Shown: one piece after another, positions 16,399-23,918 of the stretch
Numbering within the stretch: the first letter of the stretch is position 1
Layout: every line of letters begins with the position of its first letter
Assembly (NCBI GenBank): GCA_020721445.1
Contig: DYMU01000001.1
Location: forward strand, 186,001-250,000
DNA from: Gemmobacter nectariphilus
GTDB taxonomy: Bacteria > Pseudomonadota > Alphaproteobacteria > Rhodobacterales > Rhodobacteraceae
Direction of reading: 5' to 3'
DNA: 64,000 bases
Program-made: the position numbers and the translations under genes
The notes under the pieces: model-generated
The model's database searches: none
Told to the model about the DNA's origin: nothing
The model's input: the letters and a program-made list of their open reading frames with translations, nothing else

Positions 16399-17196
16399 TT
16401 ATCGTTCTGACCGGGCGCGCAGCCGGGCCTCGATCCGGCGCAGGATCAGGCTAAGGCCGATGGTCATGGTCAGATAGATCAGCGCGGCCACGTTATAGGT
16501 CTCGAAATAGCGGAAATTGCCCGCTGCCGTGACTTTGGCCAGTTGCGCCACATCGGTGACGCCCAGCACGCTGACCAGACTGCTGTCCTTGACCATCGCC
16601 ACAAAGTCATTGCCCAAGGGCGGCAGGATCATCCGGAATGCCTGCGGAAACACGATGTGGCGGAACCGTTGCCAGCCCGACAGGCCCAGCGCCTGCGCGG
16701 CCTCGATCTGGCCGCGCTCTACCGCTTGCAGACCGGCGCGGAAGATCTCGGCCAGAAAGGCGGAATAGGCCAGCATCAGCGCAATCACCGCCCGCGCGAT
16801 CAGCGGGAAATCCCGGGTGCGCCACGGCTCCAGCCCCAAGGGTTCCAGCACGGCATTGACCGCGACCACCAGCATCGGGGCCAGCACAAAGGCCACATAC
16901 AAGAGCAGCACGATGATCGGCACGCCGCGCATCACCTCGATATACAGCCGTGCCGTCTGACGCAGAACGACAAAGCGCGACATCCCCATCACCGCCAACA
17001 CCAGCCCGATCAGGCAGGCGCCCAGATAGGCCACCACCGCCACGACGATGGTGACGACAATGCCTTTGGACAGCGTGGTCAGCGCCTTGGCATAGATCGG
17101 GTCGGCCAGCACCTGCCAGAACAAGGCGATGCCGATGACCACAAGGATCACCAGCCACCAGGGAAAATCATGGTCCGGCTTCGGGTTCGGGGTCAT
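16399..17196 (-). CDS. Polar amino-acid ABC transporter permease (HisM/GlnP type)
   Basis: A 265-residue permease with five or so spans, an N-terminal PWWLVILVVIGIALFW helix, the MRGVPIIVLLLYVAFV segment and the EAA loop EAAQALGLSGWQRFRHIVFPQAFRMILPPLGN that contacts the ATPase. It forms an operon with the binding protein just upstream (39-base gap). No ATPase or second permease is encoded next to it, so it would need a subunit from another locus. Confidence 0.9.
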   Translation of the reverse strand: MTPNPKPDHDFPWWLVILVVIGIALFWQVLADPIYAKALTTLSKGIVVTIVVAVVAYLGACLIGLVLAVMGMSRFVVLRQTARLYIEVMRGVPIIVLLLYVAFVLAPMLVVAVNAVLEPLGLEPWRTRDFPLIARAVIALMLAYSAFLAEIFRAGLQAVERGQIEAAQALGLSGWQRFRHIVFPQAFRMILPPLGNDFVAMVKDSSLVSVLGVTDVAQLAKVTAAGNFRYFETYNVAALIYLTMTIGLSLILRRIEARLRARSER

Positions 17197-17235
17197 GTCG
17201 GCTGGCCATGACGCAAGCGCCGGGGCCGCGTGGCC

Positions 17236-18018
17236 TTATTGCCCCATCTTGGTGTCAAGAAACCATTTCTTGTTCAGCGCCTCGATGGTGCCATCGGCCT
17301 TCAGCGCCGCAATCCCGGCATTGATCGGCGCGACCAGATCCGACCCCTTCGGGAAGATGAAACCGAAATCCTCGGTCCCCAGCTTGTCGCCCACGATCTT
17401 GAGGCCCCCGGCCGAGGCCTCGACATAGCCCGCGCCTGCGGTGCCGTCGGTCAGCACCAGATCGACATCGCCCGCTTTCAGCGCCTCGACCGTGGCGCCA
17501 AAGGTCTCAAACAGCTTGATGCGCGGGTTGGCCTCATCGCCATCCAGCACCTCGTAGACCGAGACATAGAACGGCGTGGTGCCGGGTTGGGCGGCGATCA
17601 GCAGGGTCGGATCGGCCTTGAAGCTGGCCGCGTCGGTGAACCGCGCCTCATCGCCGCGCACCATCATCACCATCTGGCTGGTCATGTAGCTGTCTGAAAA
17701 ATCGACCTTTTCCTTGCGGTCGTCCTTGATGGTGATGCCGGTCATGCCCAAATCAAACTGGCCTTCCGACACGGCCGGGATCATCGCATCCCAAGAGATG
17801 TTTTCATACTTGACGGTAAAGTTCAGCCGCTTGGCCAGTTCGGCCATCGCGTCATATTCCCAGCCGACCGCAGCACCCGAGGCATCCAGAAATTGCAGCG
17901 GCGGATAGGCGTTTTCGGTGACGACGACGATTTCCTTGCCGCCAAGGTCCGGCAAGGCCTGGGCAAAGGCAAGCGAGGGCAACAGCGCAAGGGCGGCAAG
18001 GGCGGCGGTCAGGTTCAT
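17236..18018 (-). CDS. Polar amino-acid ABC transporter substrate-binding protein (SBP_bac_3)
   Basis: A 260-residue periplasmic protein: signal peptide (MNLTAALAALALLPSLAFAQ) then an SBP_bac_3 domain (EIVVVTENAYPPLQFLD, GWEYDAMAELAKRL, WDAMIPAVSEGQFDLGMTGITI, RKEKVDFSDSYM). These proteins bind amino acids such as glutamine, arginine or cystine. It is the first gene of a two-gene unit with the permease. Ligand unknown. Confidence 0.9.
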   Translation of the reverse strand: MNLTAALAALALLPSLAFAQALPDLGGKEIVVVTENAYPPLQFLDASGAAVGWEYDAMAELAKRLNFTVKYENISWDAMIPAVSEGQFDLGMTGITIKDDRKEKVDFSDSYMTSQMVMMVRGDEARFTDAASFKADPTLLIAAQPGTTPFYVSVYEVLDGDEANPRIKLFETFGATVEALKAGDVDLVLTDGTAGAGYVEASAGGLKIVGDKLGTEDFGFIFPKGSDLVAPINAGIAALKADGTIEALNKKWFLDTKMGQ

Positions 18019-18101
18019 CGGTCAGGCTCCCGGTTGGTTGGCCCGTGATCGGGCGCGTTGTGGCACAAACTATGCGGCGGCGCGCGGGGATCAGCAAGAC
18101 G

Positions 18102-19154
18102 TCAGCGTGTGGCCGCCGCACGCTGCAGGCCGCCGCACACCGGGCAATCGGCCCGATGCTGCACCGCGATCACCCGTGCCTGCGCATAAAGCGCGTCGTG
18201 AATCATCAGCCGCCCGCGCAGGCCGGTGCCTGCGTCGGTGATGTGCTTGACCGCCTCCAGCGCCATCATCGCCCCCAGCACACCGGGCAAGGGCGACACC
18301 ACCCCGGCCTCGGCGCAGCTTGGGGCAAGCCCTGGCGCGGGCCGCACCGGAAAGACACATTCATAACACGGGCCGCCGCGTGCCGGATCATACAGGCTGA
18401 TCTGGCCTTCCCATTGGGTGATCGCCGCCGAAATCAACGGCTTGCCCGCCGCCACGCAGACCCGGTTCAGCAGATAGCGGGTGTCGAAATTGTCGGTGCC
18501 ATCCAGCACAAGATCATAGTCGGCCACCAGCGCCGCCGCAGTTGCCTGATCCAGACGCCGCTGATAGGGACGCACCTCGATGAACGGGTTCAGGGCCTGA
18601 ATCGCCATTTGCGCCGAAAACACCTTGGGCATGCCGATGCGGGCATCGGTGTGGATGATCTGGCGTTGCAGGTTGGACCCTTCGACCGCGTCGTCATCAA
18701 TCACCCCGATCACGCCGACGCCGGATGCCGCCAGATACAGCAGCGCGGGCGAGCCAAGACCCCCCGCCCCCACCACCAGCACCCGCGCCGCCTTCAGCCG
18801 CTTTTGCCCCGGCCCGCCGATTTCGCGCAGCATGATGTGGCGGGCATAGCGGTCCAGCTCGGTGGGCGAGAACGTGCCCGGCTTGGGCACCGCTTCGGCC
18901 TTGGGCACCACCTGCCCGCGCAACCGCCGCAACCCCGCGCGATAGCCAAGGGCCACCAGCGCCAGAACGCCCAGCAACAGCCAGCCGCGAAACTCGCCGC
19001 CGACAAACTGGCCCAGGGCCGGCGGCATGTAAGGCGCATGCGCCACCAGCAGCACCGCCAGCCAGCCCCAGGCCGCCAGCCACAGCCAGCGCGACGACCA
19101 CGCAAACCAGCGGCCCGCACCAAAGATCGCGGCAAAGCCCAGAAGTCCGATCAT
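18102..19154 (-). CDS. Membrane-anchored ThiF/MoeB/HesA family adenylyltransferase
   Basis: A 350-residue E1-like enzyme. Residues about 95-350 form the MoeB/ThiF fold: nucleotide loop GAGGLG (129-134), acidic DDD at 153-155, NLQRQ (161-165), DGTDNFDTRYLLN (218-230), and a zinc site from CYEC (C263, C266) with CPVC (C337, C340); C280 is a candidate thiol. MoeB adenylates the C-terminus of MoaD in molybdopterin synthesis; ThiF does so for ThiS. Residues 1-75 hold two or three hydrophobic helices absent from E. coli MoeB. The MIGLLGF start at 19154 is 25 bases after the dut stop. Supplying molybdopterin to the xdh products is plausible inference. Confidence 0.85.
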   Translation of the reverse strand: MIGLLGFAAIFGAGRWFAWSSRWLWLAAWGWLAVLLVAHAPYMPPALGQFVGGEFRGWLLLGVLALVALGYRAGLRRLRGQVVPKAEAVPKPGTFSPTELDRYARHIMLREIGGPGQKRLKAARVLVVGAGGLGSPALLYLAASGVGVIGVIDDDAVEGSNLQRQIIHTDARIGMPKVFSAQMAIQALNPFIEVRPYQRRLDQATAAALVADYDLVLDGTDNFDTRYLLNRVCVAAGKPLISAAITQWEGQISLYDPARGGPCYECVFPVRPAPGLAPSCAEAGVVSPLPGVLGAMMALEAVKHITDAGTGLRGRLMIHDALYAQARVIAVQHRADCPVCGGLQRAAATR

Positions 19155-19179
19155 GCGCGCCCCGTCATTTGAGTCCCCG

Positions 19180-19647
19180 TCACTTGCGGCCCGTCGAGCC
19201 AAAGCCGCCCGTCCCGCGGGCAGAGGCGGTCAGGGCATCAACCACCGCAAAGCGCGCCTGCACCACCGGGGCCACAATCATCTGCGCGATACGGTCGCCG
19301 TGCTGCACGGTATAGGGCTGATCGCCAAGATTGACCAAAGCCACGCCCAAGGGCCCGCGATAATCACAATCAATGGTGCCCGGTGTATTGGGCAAGGTGA
19401 TGCCGAACTTGGTCGCAAGGCCAGACCGAGGCCTGATCTGCATCTCATACCCCGGCGGGATTTCCACCCGTATCCCGGTCGGGCAGATCGCGCGCTGCAT
19501 CGGGGCCAGCGTGAACCCGGCGGCACGGCTTTCGGGCGGCAGGTTGGCGCGAATGTCTGCCCCCGCAGCGCCCGGCGTTTCATAGGCGGGCAGCGGCAGG
19601 CTGCGGTCGGCCCAGTCTTCGAACAGGATCTGCACCACCGGGGTCAT
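19180..19647 (-). CDS. dut: Deoxyuridine 5'-triphosphate nucleotidohydrolase
   Basis: A 155-residue trimeric dUTPase with the five family motifs: AGADIRA, PRSGLATKFG, GTIDCDYRGPLGV, GDRIAQMIVAPV and the C-terminal RGTGGFGSTG arm. It hydrolyses dUTP to dUMP and pyrophosphate, keeping uracil out of DNA and feeding thymidylate synthesis. Its ATG overlaps the coaBC stop (ATGA at 19644-19647), and thiF follows at 25 bases. Confidence 0.97.
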   Translation of the reverse strand: MTPVVQILFEDWADRSLPLPAYETPGAAGADIRANLPPESRAAGFTLAPMQRAICPTGIRVEIPPGYEMQIRPRSGLATKFGITLPNTPGTIDCDYRGPLGVALVNLGDQPYTVQHGDRIAQMIVAPVVQARFAVVDALTASARGTGGFGSTGRK

Positions 19648-20837
19648 TGCAACGCCTTTGCGATCTTTTCCGCCAGCCGTCGCGCTACCGCATCCTTGGC
19701 CATGCGCGGCCAGACCTCGGCCCCGGTGTCGGAAATCACGGTCACCGCGTTTTCCGTGCCCCCCATGATTCCGGTTTTGGGCGACACATCATTGGCCACG
19801 ATCCAGTCACAGCCCTTGCGCGCCCGCTTGGCGGTTGCATGCGCCACAACGCTTTCGGTTTCGGCGGCAAAGCCGACCACCAAACGCGGCCGCATCGCGC
19901 CCTGCGCCACGGTCGCCAGAATGTCGGGGTTTTGCACGAATGCCAGCGACGGGGGGGTGCCCGCGCCATCCTTCTTCATCTTCTGCGCGCTCGCATTGGC
20001 CACCCGCCAATCGGCCACCGCCGCCGCCATCACCGCCGCATCGGCGGGCAAGGCGGCCTGCACCGCATCCAGCATCTGCTGCGCGGTTTGCACCCTGACC
20101 ACATCAACGCCCGCAGGCGGCGGCACCGATGCAGGCCCGGTTACAAACGTCACCCGTGCCCCCAGATCGCGCAAGGCCACTGCCAGCGCCGTGCCCTGTG
20201 CGCCGCTGGACCGGTTGGCAATAAAGCGCACCGGATCAATCGGTTCCTGCGTCGGGCCGGATGTCACCAGCACATGCCGCCCCGCCAATGGCCCACCGCC
20301 CAGCGCGGCACCTATGGCCGCGACAATCTGCGCCGGTTCCGCCATTCGCCCCGGGCCAAACTCGCCACAGGCCATCTCGCCGTCGTTCGGGCCAATGAAC
20401 AGCACCCCGTCACCGCGCAAGGTGGCCACGTTGCGCTGCGTCGCCGGATGCGTCCACATCCGCACATTCATGGCCGGCGCGACCAGCACCCGCTTGTCAG
20501 TGGCCAACAGCAGGGTCGAGGCAAGGTCTTCCGCCCGCCCGCCAGCCATCCTGGCCATCAGATCGGCCGTTGCCGGGGCCACCACCACAAGGTCAGCCGT
20601 GCGCGAAAGCTGGATATGGCCCATCTCGGCCTCATCGCCCAAATCGAACAGGTCTTCATAAAGCTTGTGCCCGGCAAGCGCCGAAACCGACAACGGTGTC
20701 ACGAACTGTGCCCCGGCGCGGGTCAGAACCGGCACGACGGATGCCCCGGCCTTTTGCAAAAGCCGGATCAATTCCAAGGATTTGTAGGCGGCAATCCCGC
20801 CGCCGATGATCAGAAGAACCCGTTTTCCGGCCAGCAT
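19644..20837 (-). CDS. coaBC: Bifunctional phosphopantothenoylcysteine decarboxylase / phosphopantothenate-cysteine ligase
   Basis: A 397-residue Dfp protein. The N-terminal flavin domain (CoaC) has GGGIAAYKS, the catalytic His in GHIQLSRTADLVVVAPATA, PAMNVRMW and the reactive Cys in GEMACGEFGPGRM. The C-terminal CoaB domain starts near HVLVTSGPTQEPIDPVRFIANRSSG. Together they make 4'-phosphopantetheine in coenzyme A synthesis. It heads the coaBC-dut-thiF run, 63 bases after chaN. Confidence 0.96.
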   Translation of the reverse strand: MLAGKRVLLIIGGGIAAYKSLELIRLLQKAGASVVPVLTRAGAQFVTPLSVSALAGHKLYEDLFDLGDEAEMGHIQLSRTADLVVVAPATADLMARMAGGRAEDLASTLLLATDKRVLVAPAMNVRMWTHPATQRNVATLRGDGVLFIGPNDGEMACGEFGPGRMAEPAQIVAAIGAALGGGPLAGRHVLVTSGPTQEPIDPVRFIANRSSGAQGTALAVALRDLGARVTFVTGPASVPPPAGVDVVRVQTAQQMLDAVQAALPADAAVMAAAVADWRVANASAQKMKKDGAGTPPSLAFVQNPDILATVAQGAMRPRLVVGFAAETESVVAHATAKRARKGCDWIVANDVSPKTGIMGGTENAVTVISDTGAEVWPRMAKDAVARRLAEKIAKALQ

Positions 20838-20900
20838 CCTGCGCCCCCCGCTTTGCCGCGCCGACGTTAGGGCGCATCATTGGGCAAAGGCAACACCCCG

Positions 20901-21704
20901 TCAGCGCAACCCAAGGCAAGGGTCTTCGCGCGGGGCGGCTTCGGTCACGATCCACATGTCGAACGGCGGCGCATCGGGGGCCGCGTTTTCCATCTGGCCA
21001 ACCGACAACACCGAAACGTCCGGGGCCGCCTGCGCAAGGATTGCAGGCACCCCCCAGTCCTTGCGGGCATGGCCCGACCCGGTGATCACCGCCACCGGCG
21101 GCCCCACCTCATCCAGCGCCTTGATCACCGCCTGCGCCAGATAGGCATCGCGCAGACGTTGGGCCTGCACCATTCCCGGCAACAGCGATGGCGGCATCGC
21201 GTTGCAATGCGCCTCCATCTGCTCGGCCTCGCGCGCGGTCTGTTCATCGGCCGGCAGCGCCTTTGCCAGACCGAAAACCTCGCCGCCCGGCATCACCGCC
21301 AAGGCACCATCGGTCACCGACCGACGGGCCAGATCGCGCCGCACCTCGGCGCCATAATGGCGGGCCTCACGGGCGGCCACGAACACCGGGTAATACATGC
21401 TGAAATCGGGCCAACCGCTGTCGGCCCAGCCCAAGGCGCGCGCCACGCCGTCCCGATCCCCCAGATCGGCGGGCACCTTGGCGGCGGCATCCGCACTCAG
21501 CATTTCCCAGACCACTGCCTTGGGCGCCAGCGAAAACACCGCCCGCGCCTGATTCATGTGGTGCAGCGGGTTGTCATGCACCTCGCCCAGCACCACCACG
21601 TCGGCCTTGGGAATGGCATCAAACGCCTCGGGTGCCATCCCCTCGGCCCAGGCCATCGGAGCAAACCCGCAGATCGCGACAAGGCGGATGATCCATGTCA
21701 TCAC
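20901..21704 (-). CDS. ChaN-family haem-binding-like protein
   Basis: A 267-residue protein with a signal peptide (IIRLVAICGFAPMAWAEG) and the ChaN/Cof_haem_bdg domain, recognised by GEVHDNPLHHMNQA (from G40), VVWEML and a C-terminal VAVITGSGHARKDWGVP. ChaN-like proteins in other bacteria bind haem and are linked to iron acquisition, and the fold is related to the Tiki/EreA hydrolases. A lipobox is not convincing. Its ATG overlaps the rpoH2 stop (ATGA at 21701-21704), so it is translated with the stress sigma factor. Confidence 0.82.
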   Translation of the reverse strand: MMTWIIRLVAICGFAPMAWAEGMAPEAFDAIPKADVVVLGEVHDNPLHHMNQARAVFSLAPKAVVWEMLSADAAAKVPADLGDRDGVARALGWADSGWPDFSMYYPVFVAAREARHYGAEVRRDLARRSVTDGALAVMPGGEVFGLAKALPADEQTAREAEQMEAHCNAMPPSLLPGMVQAQRLRDAYLAQAVIKALDEVGPPVAVITGSGHARKDWGVPAILAQAAPDVSVLSVGQMENAAPDAPPFDMWIVTEAAPREDPCLGLR

Positions 21705-22576
21705 AGGAAATACTGCACTTCGCGCGACTGGCCTTCCAGACTCTTGCGCATCTTGCCAAAGGCCGCGGCCTCCAACTGCCGCACCCTCTCTTTGCTCAGC
21801 CCCAATTCCTCGCCCAGCGATTCCAGGGTGCGCGGGTCATCGCGCAACTTGCGCTCGGCGACGATAAAGCGTTCGCGCGCATTCAGCGCCTGCATCGCCT
21901 TGACCAGCCAGCCGCGCAACCGCGCTGCATCATGCGACAATTCCACCGCTTCGGCGGCCTGCGTGCTGTCATCTTCCAGCGCGTCAATCCACTCGCGGCC
22001 ATCCTCGTCGCTCGATTGCGTCGCGTTCAGCGAAAAGTCCGACCCCGACAGGCGGCCTTCCATCATCTCGACATCGGCCAGCGACACGCCGACTTCGGTC
22101 GCCACCTGCTGGCGCAACTGAAACTGGTCCAGCACCTCGCCGCGCTGTGCGGCCTCACGCTCCAGCTTGGCCTGCACCCGGCGCAGATTGAAGAACAGCG
22201 CCTTTTGGCTGCTGGTAGACCCGGTGCGCACCATCGACCAGTTGCGCATCACATAATCCTGAATGCTGGCCTTGATCCACCACACCGCATAGGTGGAAAA
22301 CCGCACGCCCCGGTCAGGATCAAACTTGTCGGCGGCCTTCATCAGGCCAAGCGATGCCTCCTGGATCAGGTCGGGCATCGGCGCGCCATAACGGCGGAAC
22401 TTGGCCGCCATCGAAATCGCCAGCCGCATATAGGCGGTCACCAGACGATGCAGCGCCTGCTCGTCGCGTTGGTCACGCCAGGCATAGGCAAGGCGCAACT
22501 CTGTCTCGGCGTCCAGCAACTCTGCCCGCATGGCTTTGCGTGACATGGTTTGGTCGTTATATCCGTCCAGTGCCAT
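21701..22576 (-). CDS. rpoH2: Alternative sigma factor RpoH (RpoHII type)
   Basis: A 291-residue sigma-70 family protein. Region 2 is clear (LIQEASLGLMKAADKFDPDRGVRFSTYAVWWIKASIQDYVMRNW), followed by the RpoH box QKALFFNLRR and a region 4 helix-turn-helix (RTLESLGEELGLSKERVRQLEAAAFGKMR). It fits RpoHII of Rhodobacter, part of the singlet-oxygen and heat response. A candidate RpoE-type promoter lies at 22619-22648, consistent with the known RpoE to RpoHII cascade in Rhodobacter sphaeroides. It is coupled to chaN. Confidence 0.92.
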   Translation of the reverse strand: MALDGYNDQTMSRKAMRAELLDAETELRLAYAWRDQRDEQALHRLVTAYMRLAISMAAKFRRYGAPMPDLIQEASLGLMKAADKFDPDRGVRFSTYAVWWIKASIQDYVMRNWSMVRTGSTSSQKALFFNLRRVQAKLEREAAQRGEVLDQFQLRQQVATEVGVSLADVEMMEGRLSGSDFSLNATQSSDEDGREWIDALEDDSTQAAEAVELSHDAARLRGWLVKAMQALNARERFIVAERKLRDDPRTLESLGEELGLSKERVRQLEAAAFGKMRKSLEGQSREVQYFL

Positions 22577-22618
22577 CTTCCAACCCCCAGTTGCGGATCG
22601 TCCACCGCATTTATCAAG

Positions 22619-22648
22619 GTATTACGCAGCGTGTCCTCCACCGGATCA
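22619..22648 (-). promoter_or_regulatory. RpoE (ChrR-controlled) type promoter for rpoH2
   Basis: On the minus strand the sequence reads TGATCC (22648-22643), exactly 18 bases, then TAATAC (22624-22619), about 43 bases before the rpoH2 ATG. This fits the TGATC-N18/19-TAA type promoter described for RpoE in Rhodobacter sphaeroides. The site overlaps the first codons of cobU on the other strand. Confidence 0.6.
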
Positions 22649-23200
22649 CCCCCCGCACCGTCTTTTTCCCTGCCCCCCCTTACGCTGGTCATCGGCGGCG
22701 CACGGTCAGGCAAGTCACGCATCGCAGAACGTCTTGTCGTCGGCAGCGGTCGTCCCCGGGTTTATATCGCCACCGCGCAACCGCTGGATGACGAGATGCA
22801 GGACCGGATCGCCCACCACCGCCACGACCGCGGGCCAGACTGGACCACGATCGAGGCACCCCTGAACATAGACGCAGCCCTTGCCGCCTGTAAACCTGAG
22901 TTTACAATCCTTGTGGACTGCGCGACAATTTGGCTCTCGAATGCCTTATTTTCCGGGGGTAACCTCACAAACATGTGTCATGACTTGGTTGACAGTCTTT
23001 GCAGAAGCCCCGCCCCCATCGTCATTGTATCCAACGAGGTCGGGGGCGGTATCGTTCCCGAAAATGCTCTCGCGCGGCAATTTCGCGATGCGCAGGGCCG
23101 CCTGAACCAGATGATCGCCGCCCGTGCCGATCTGGTGGTGGCGGTGATGGCGGGCCTGCCTTTGGTGCTGAAAGGCACCTTGCCGCAGGGCGCGCTGTGA
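22631..23200 (+). CDS. cobU: Bifunctional adenosylcobinamide kinase/guanylyltransferase
   Basis: A CobU/CobP enzyme of about 189 residues if it starts at the GTG at 22631; a start at 22550 would overlap rpoH2 and carry non-family sequence. The P-loop GGARSGKSR is near the N-terminus, then YIATAQPLDDEMQDRIAHHRHDRGPDW, VDCATIWLSN, IVIVSNEVGGGIVPENALARQFRDAQGRLNQ. It phosphorylates adenosylcobinamide and adds GMP in the nucleotide-loop stage of B12 synthesis. The stop overlaps the GTG of cobC. The AdoCbl-dependent ribonucleotide reductase in this window would be a consumer. Confidence 0.9.
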   Translation: MSSTGSPPAPSFSLPPLTLVIGGARSGKSRIAERLVVGSGRPRVYIATAQPLDDEMQDRIAHHRHDRGPDWTTIEAPLNIDAALAACKPEFTILVDCATIWLSNALFSGGNLTNMCHDLVDSLCRSPAPIVIVSNEVGGGIVPENALARQFRDAQGRLNQMIAARADLVVAVMAGLPLVLKGTLPQGAL

Positions 23201-23799
23201 CCCGGTTGCACCTTGTCCGGCATGGGCCCACTCACGCCAAAGTGATGGTCGGCTGGACCGATCTGCCCGCCGATCTGACCGATCACGCCGCCCTTGCCCG
23301 GCTGTCGGCACATCTGCCGCCCGCGGCACCGCTGATCTCGTCCGACCTGTCGCGCGCCATTGCCACCGCCGACGCGCTGGCCCTGCCCGCGCGGCCCCGT
23401 CTGCCGCATGACCAGGGCTTGCGCGAAATCCATTTCGGCGCGTGGGAAATGCGCGGCTTTGCCGAGGTCGAGGCGGAAACGCCCGACCTGATCCGCGCCT
23501 TTTGGGAAAGCCCCGGCACCATCCGCGCGCCGGGGGGCGAATGTTGGAACGATGTCGCCGCCCGCGTGGCGGCTGCGCTGACCCGGTTGCCCGATCAGGC
23601 CCCCGATCAGGCCCCCGGTCAGGCCCCCGGTCAGGTCATCGTGGTCTGCCATTTCGGCGCGATCCTTGCCGCGCTGCAAGCCTGCCTGCACCTCAGCCCG
23701 GCCGAGGTGTTTACCCACAAGATCGACACCCTGTCCGTCACCGAACTGCACAAAACCCGCTCCGGCTGGCAGTTGACGCGGATCAATCACACGCCGTGA
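23197..23799 (+). CDS. cobC: Histidine phosphatase family, alpha-ribazole phosphatase (CobC-like)
   Basis: A 200-residue phosphoglycerate-mutase-like phosphatase starting at the GTG overlapping the cobU stop (GTGA at 23197-23200). Catalytic features are RLHLVRHGPTH, SDLSRAIATADAL, REIHFGAWEMRGFAEVE and the second His in VVCHFGAI. Position behind cobU supports dephosphorylation of alpha-ribazole-5'-phosphate in cobalamin assembly. A tandem repeat (DQAPDQAPGQAPGQ, four 12-base units at about 23593-23640) is inserted just before the last catalytic strand and is unusual for the family. Confidence 0.85.
   Translation: MTRLHLVRHGPTHAKVMVGWTDLPADLTDHAALARLSAHLPPAAPLISSDLSRAIATADALALPARPRLPHDQGLREIHFGAWEMRGFAEVEAETPDLIRAFWESPGTIRAPGGECWNDVAARVAAALTRLPDQAPDQAPGQAPGQVIVVCHFGAILAALQACLHLSPAEVFTHKIDTLSVTELHKTRSGWQLTRINHTP
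23593..23640 (+). repeat. Four tandem 12-bp units inside cobC
   Basis: Repeats of the unit GATCAGGCCCCC/GGTCAGGCCCCC encode DQAP, DQAP, GQAP, GQV. Copy-number change would add or remove four residues without a frameshift. Confidence 0.8.
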
Positions 23800-23862
23800 T
23801 GTGTCGGTGCGGGCATCACCGCTTGGTCGCAGGGGGTGCCCCGGCCCTGCAGCGCGCCTGCG

Positions 23863-23891
23863 TTAACCATTCCCTAACCCTGCGCCTTTAA
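23863..23891 (+). promoter_or_regulatory. CtrA-type half-sites upstream of comM
   Basis: TTAACC at 23863-23868, CTAACC at 23874-23879 (TTAA-N7-CTAA) and TTAACC at 23888-23893 lie 28-56 bases before the comM ATG. The pair matches the alphaproteobacterial CtrA motif TTAA-N7-TTAA with one mismatch. In Rhodobacter capsulatus CtrA controls DNA uptake genes used to receive gene-transfer-agent DNA, so the location is functionally sensible. Confidence 0.5.
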
Positions 23892-23918
23892 CCCTTTGGC
23901 AAGGGAACGGGGTGAAAC

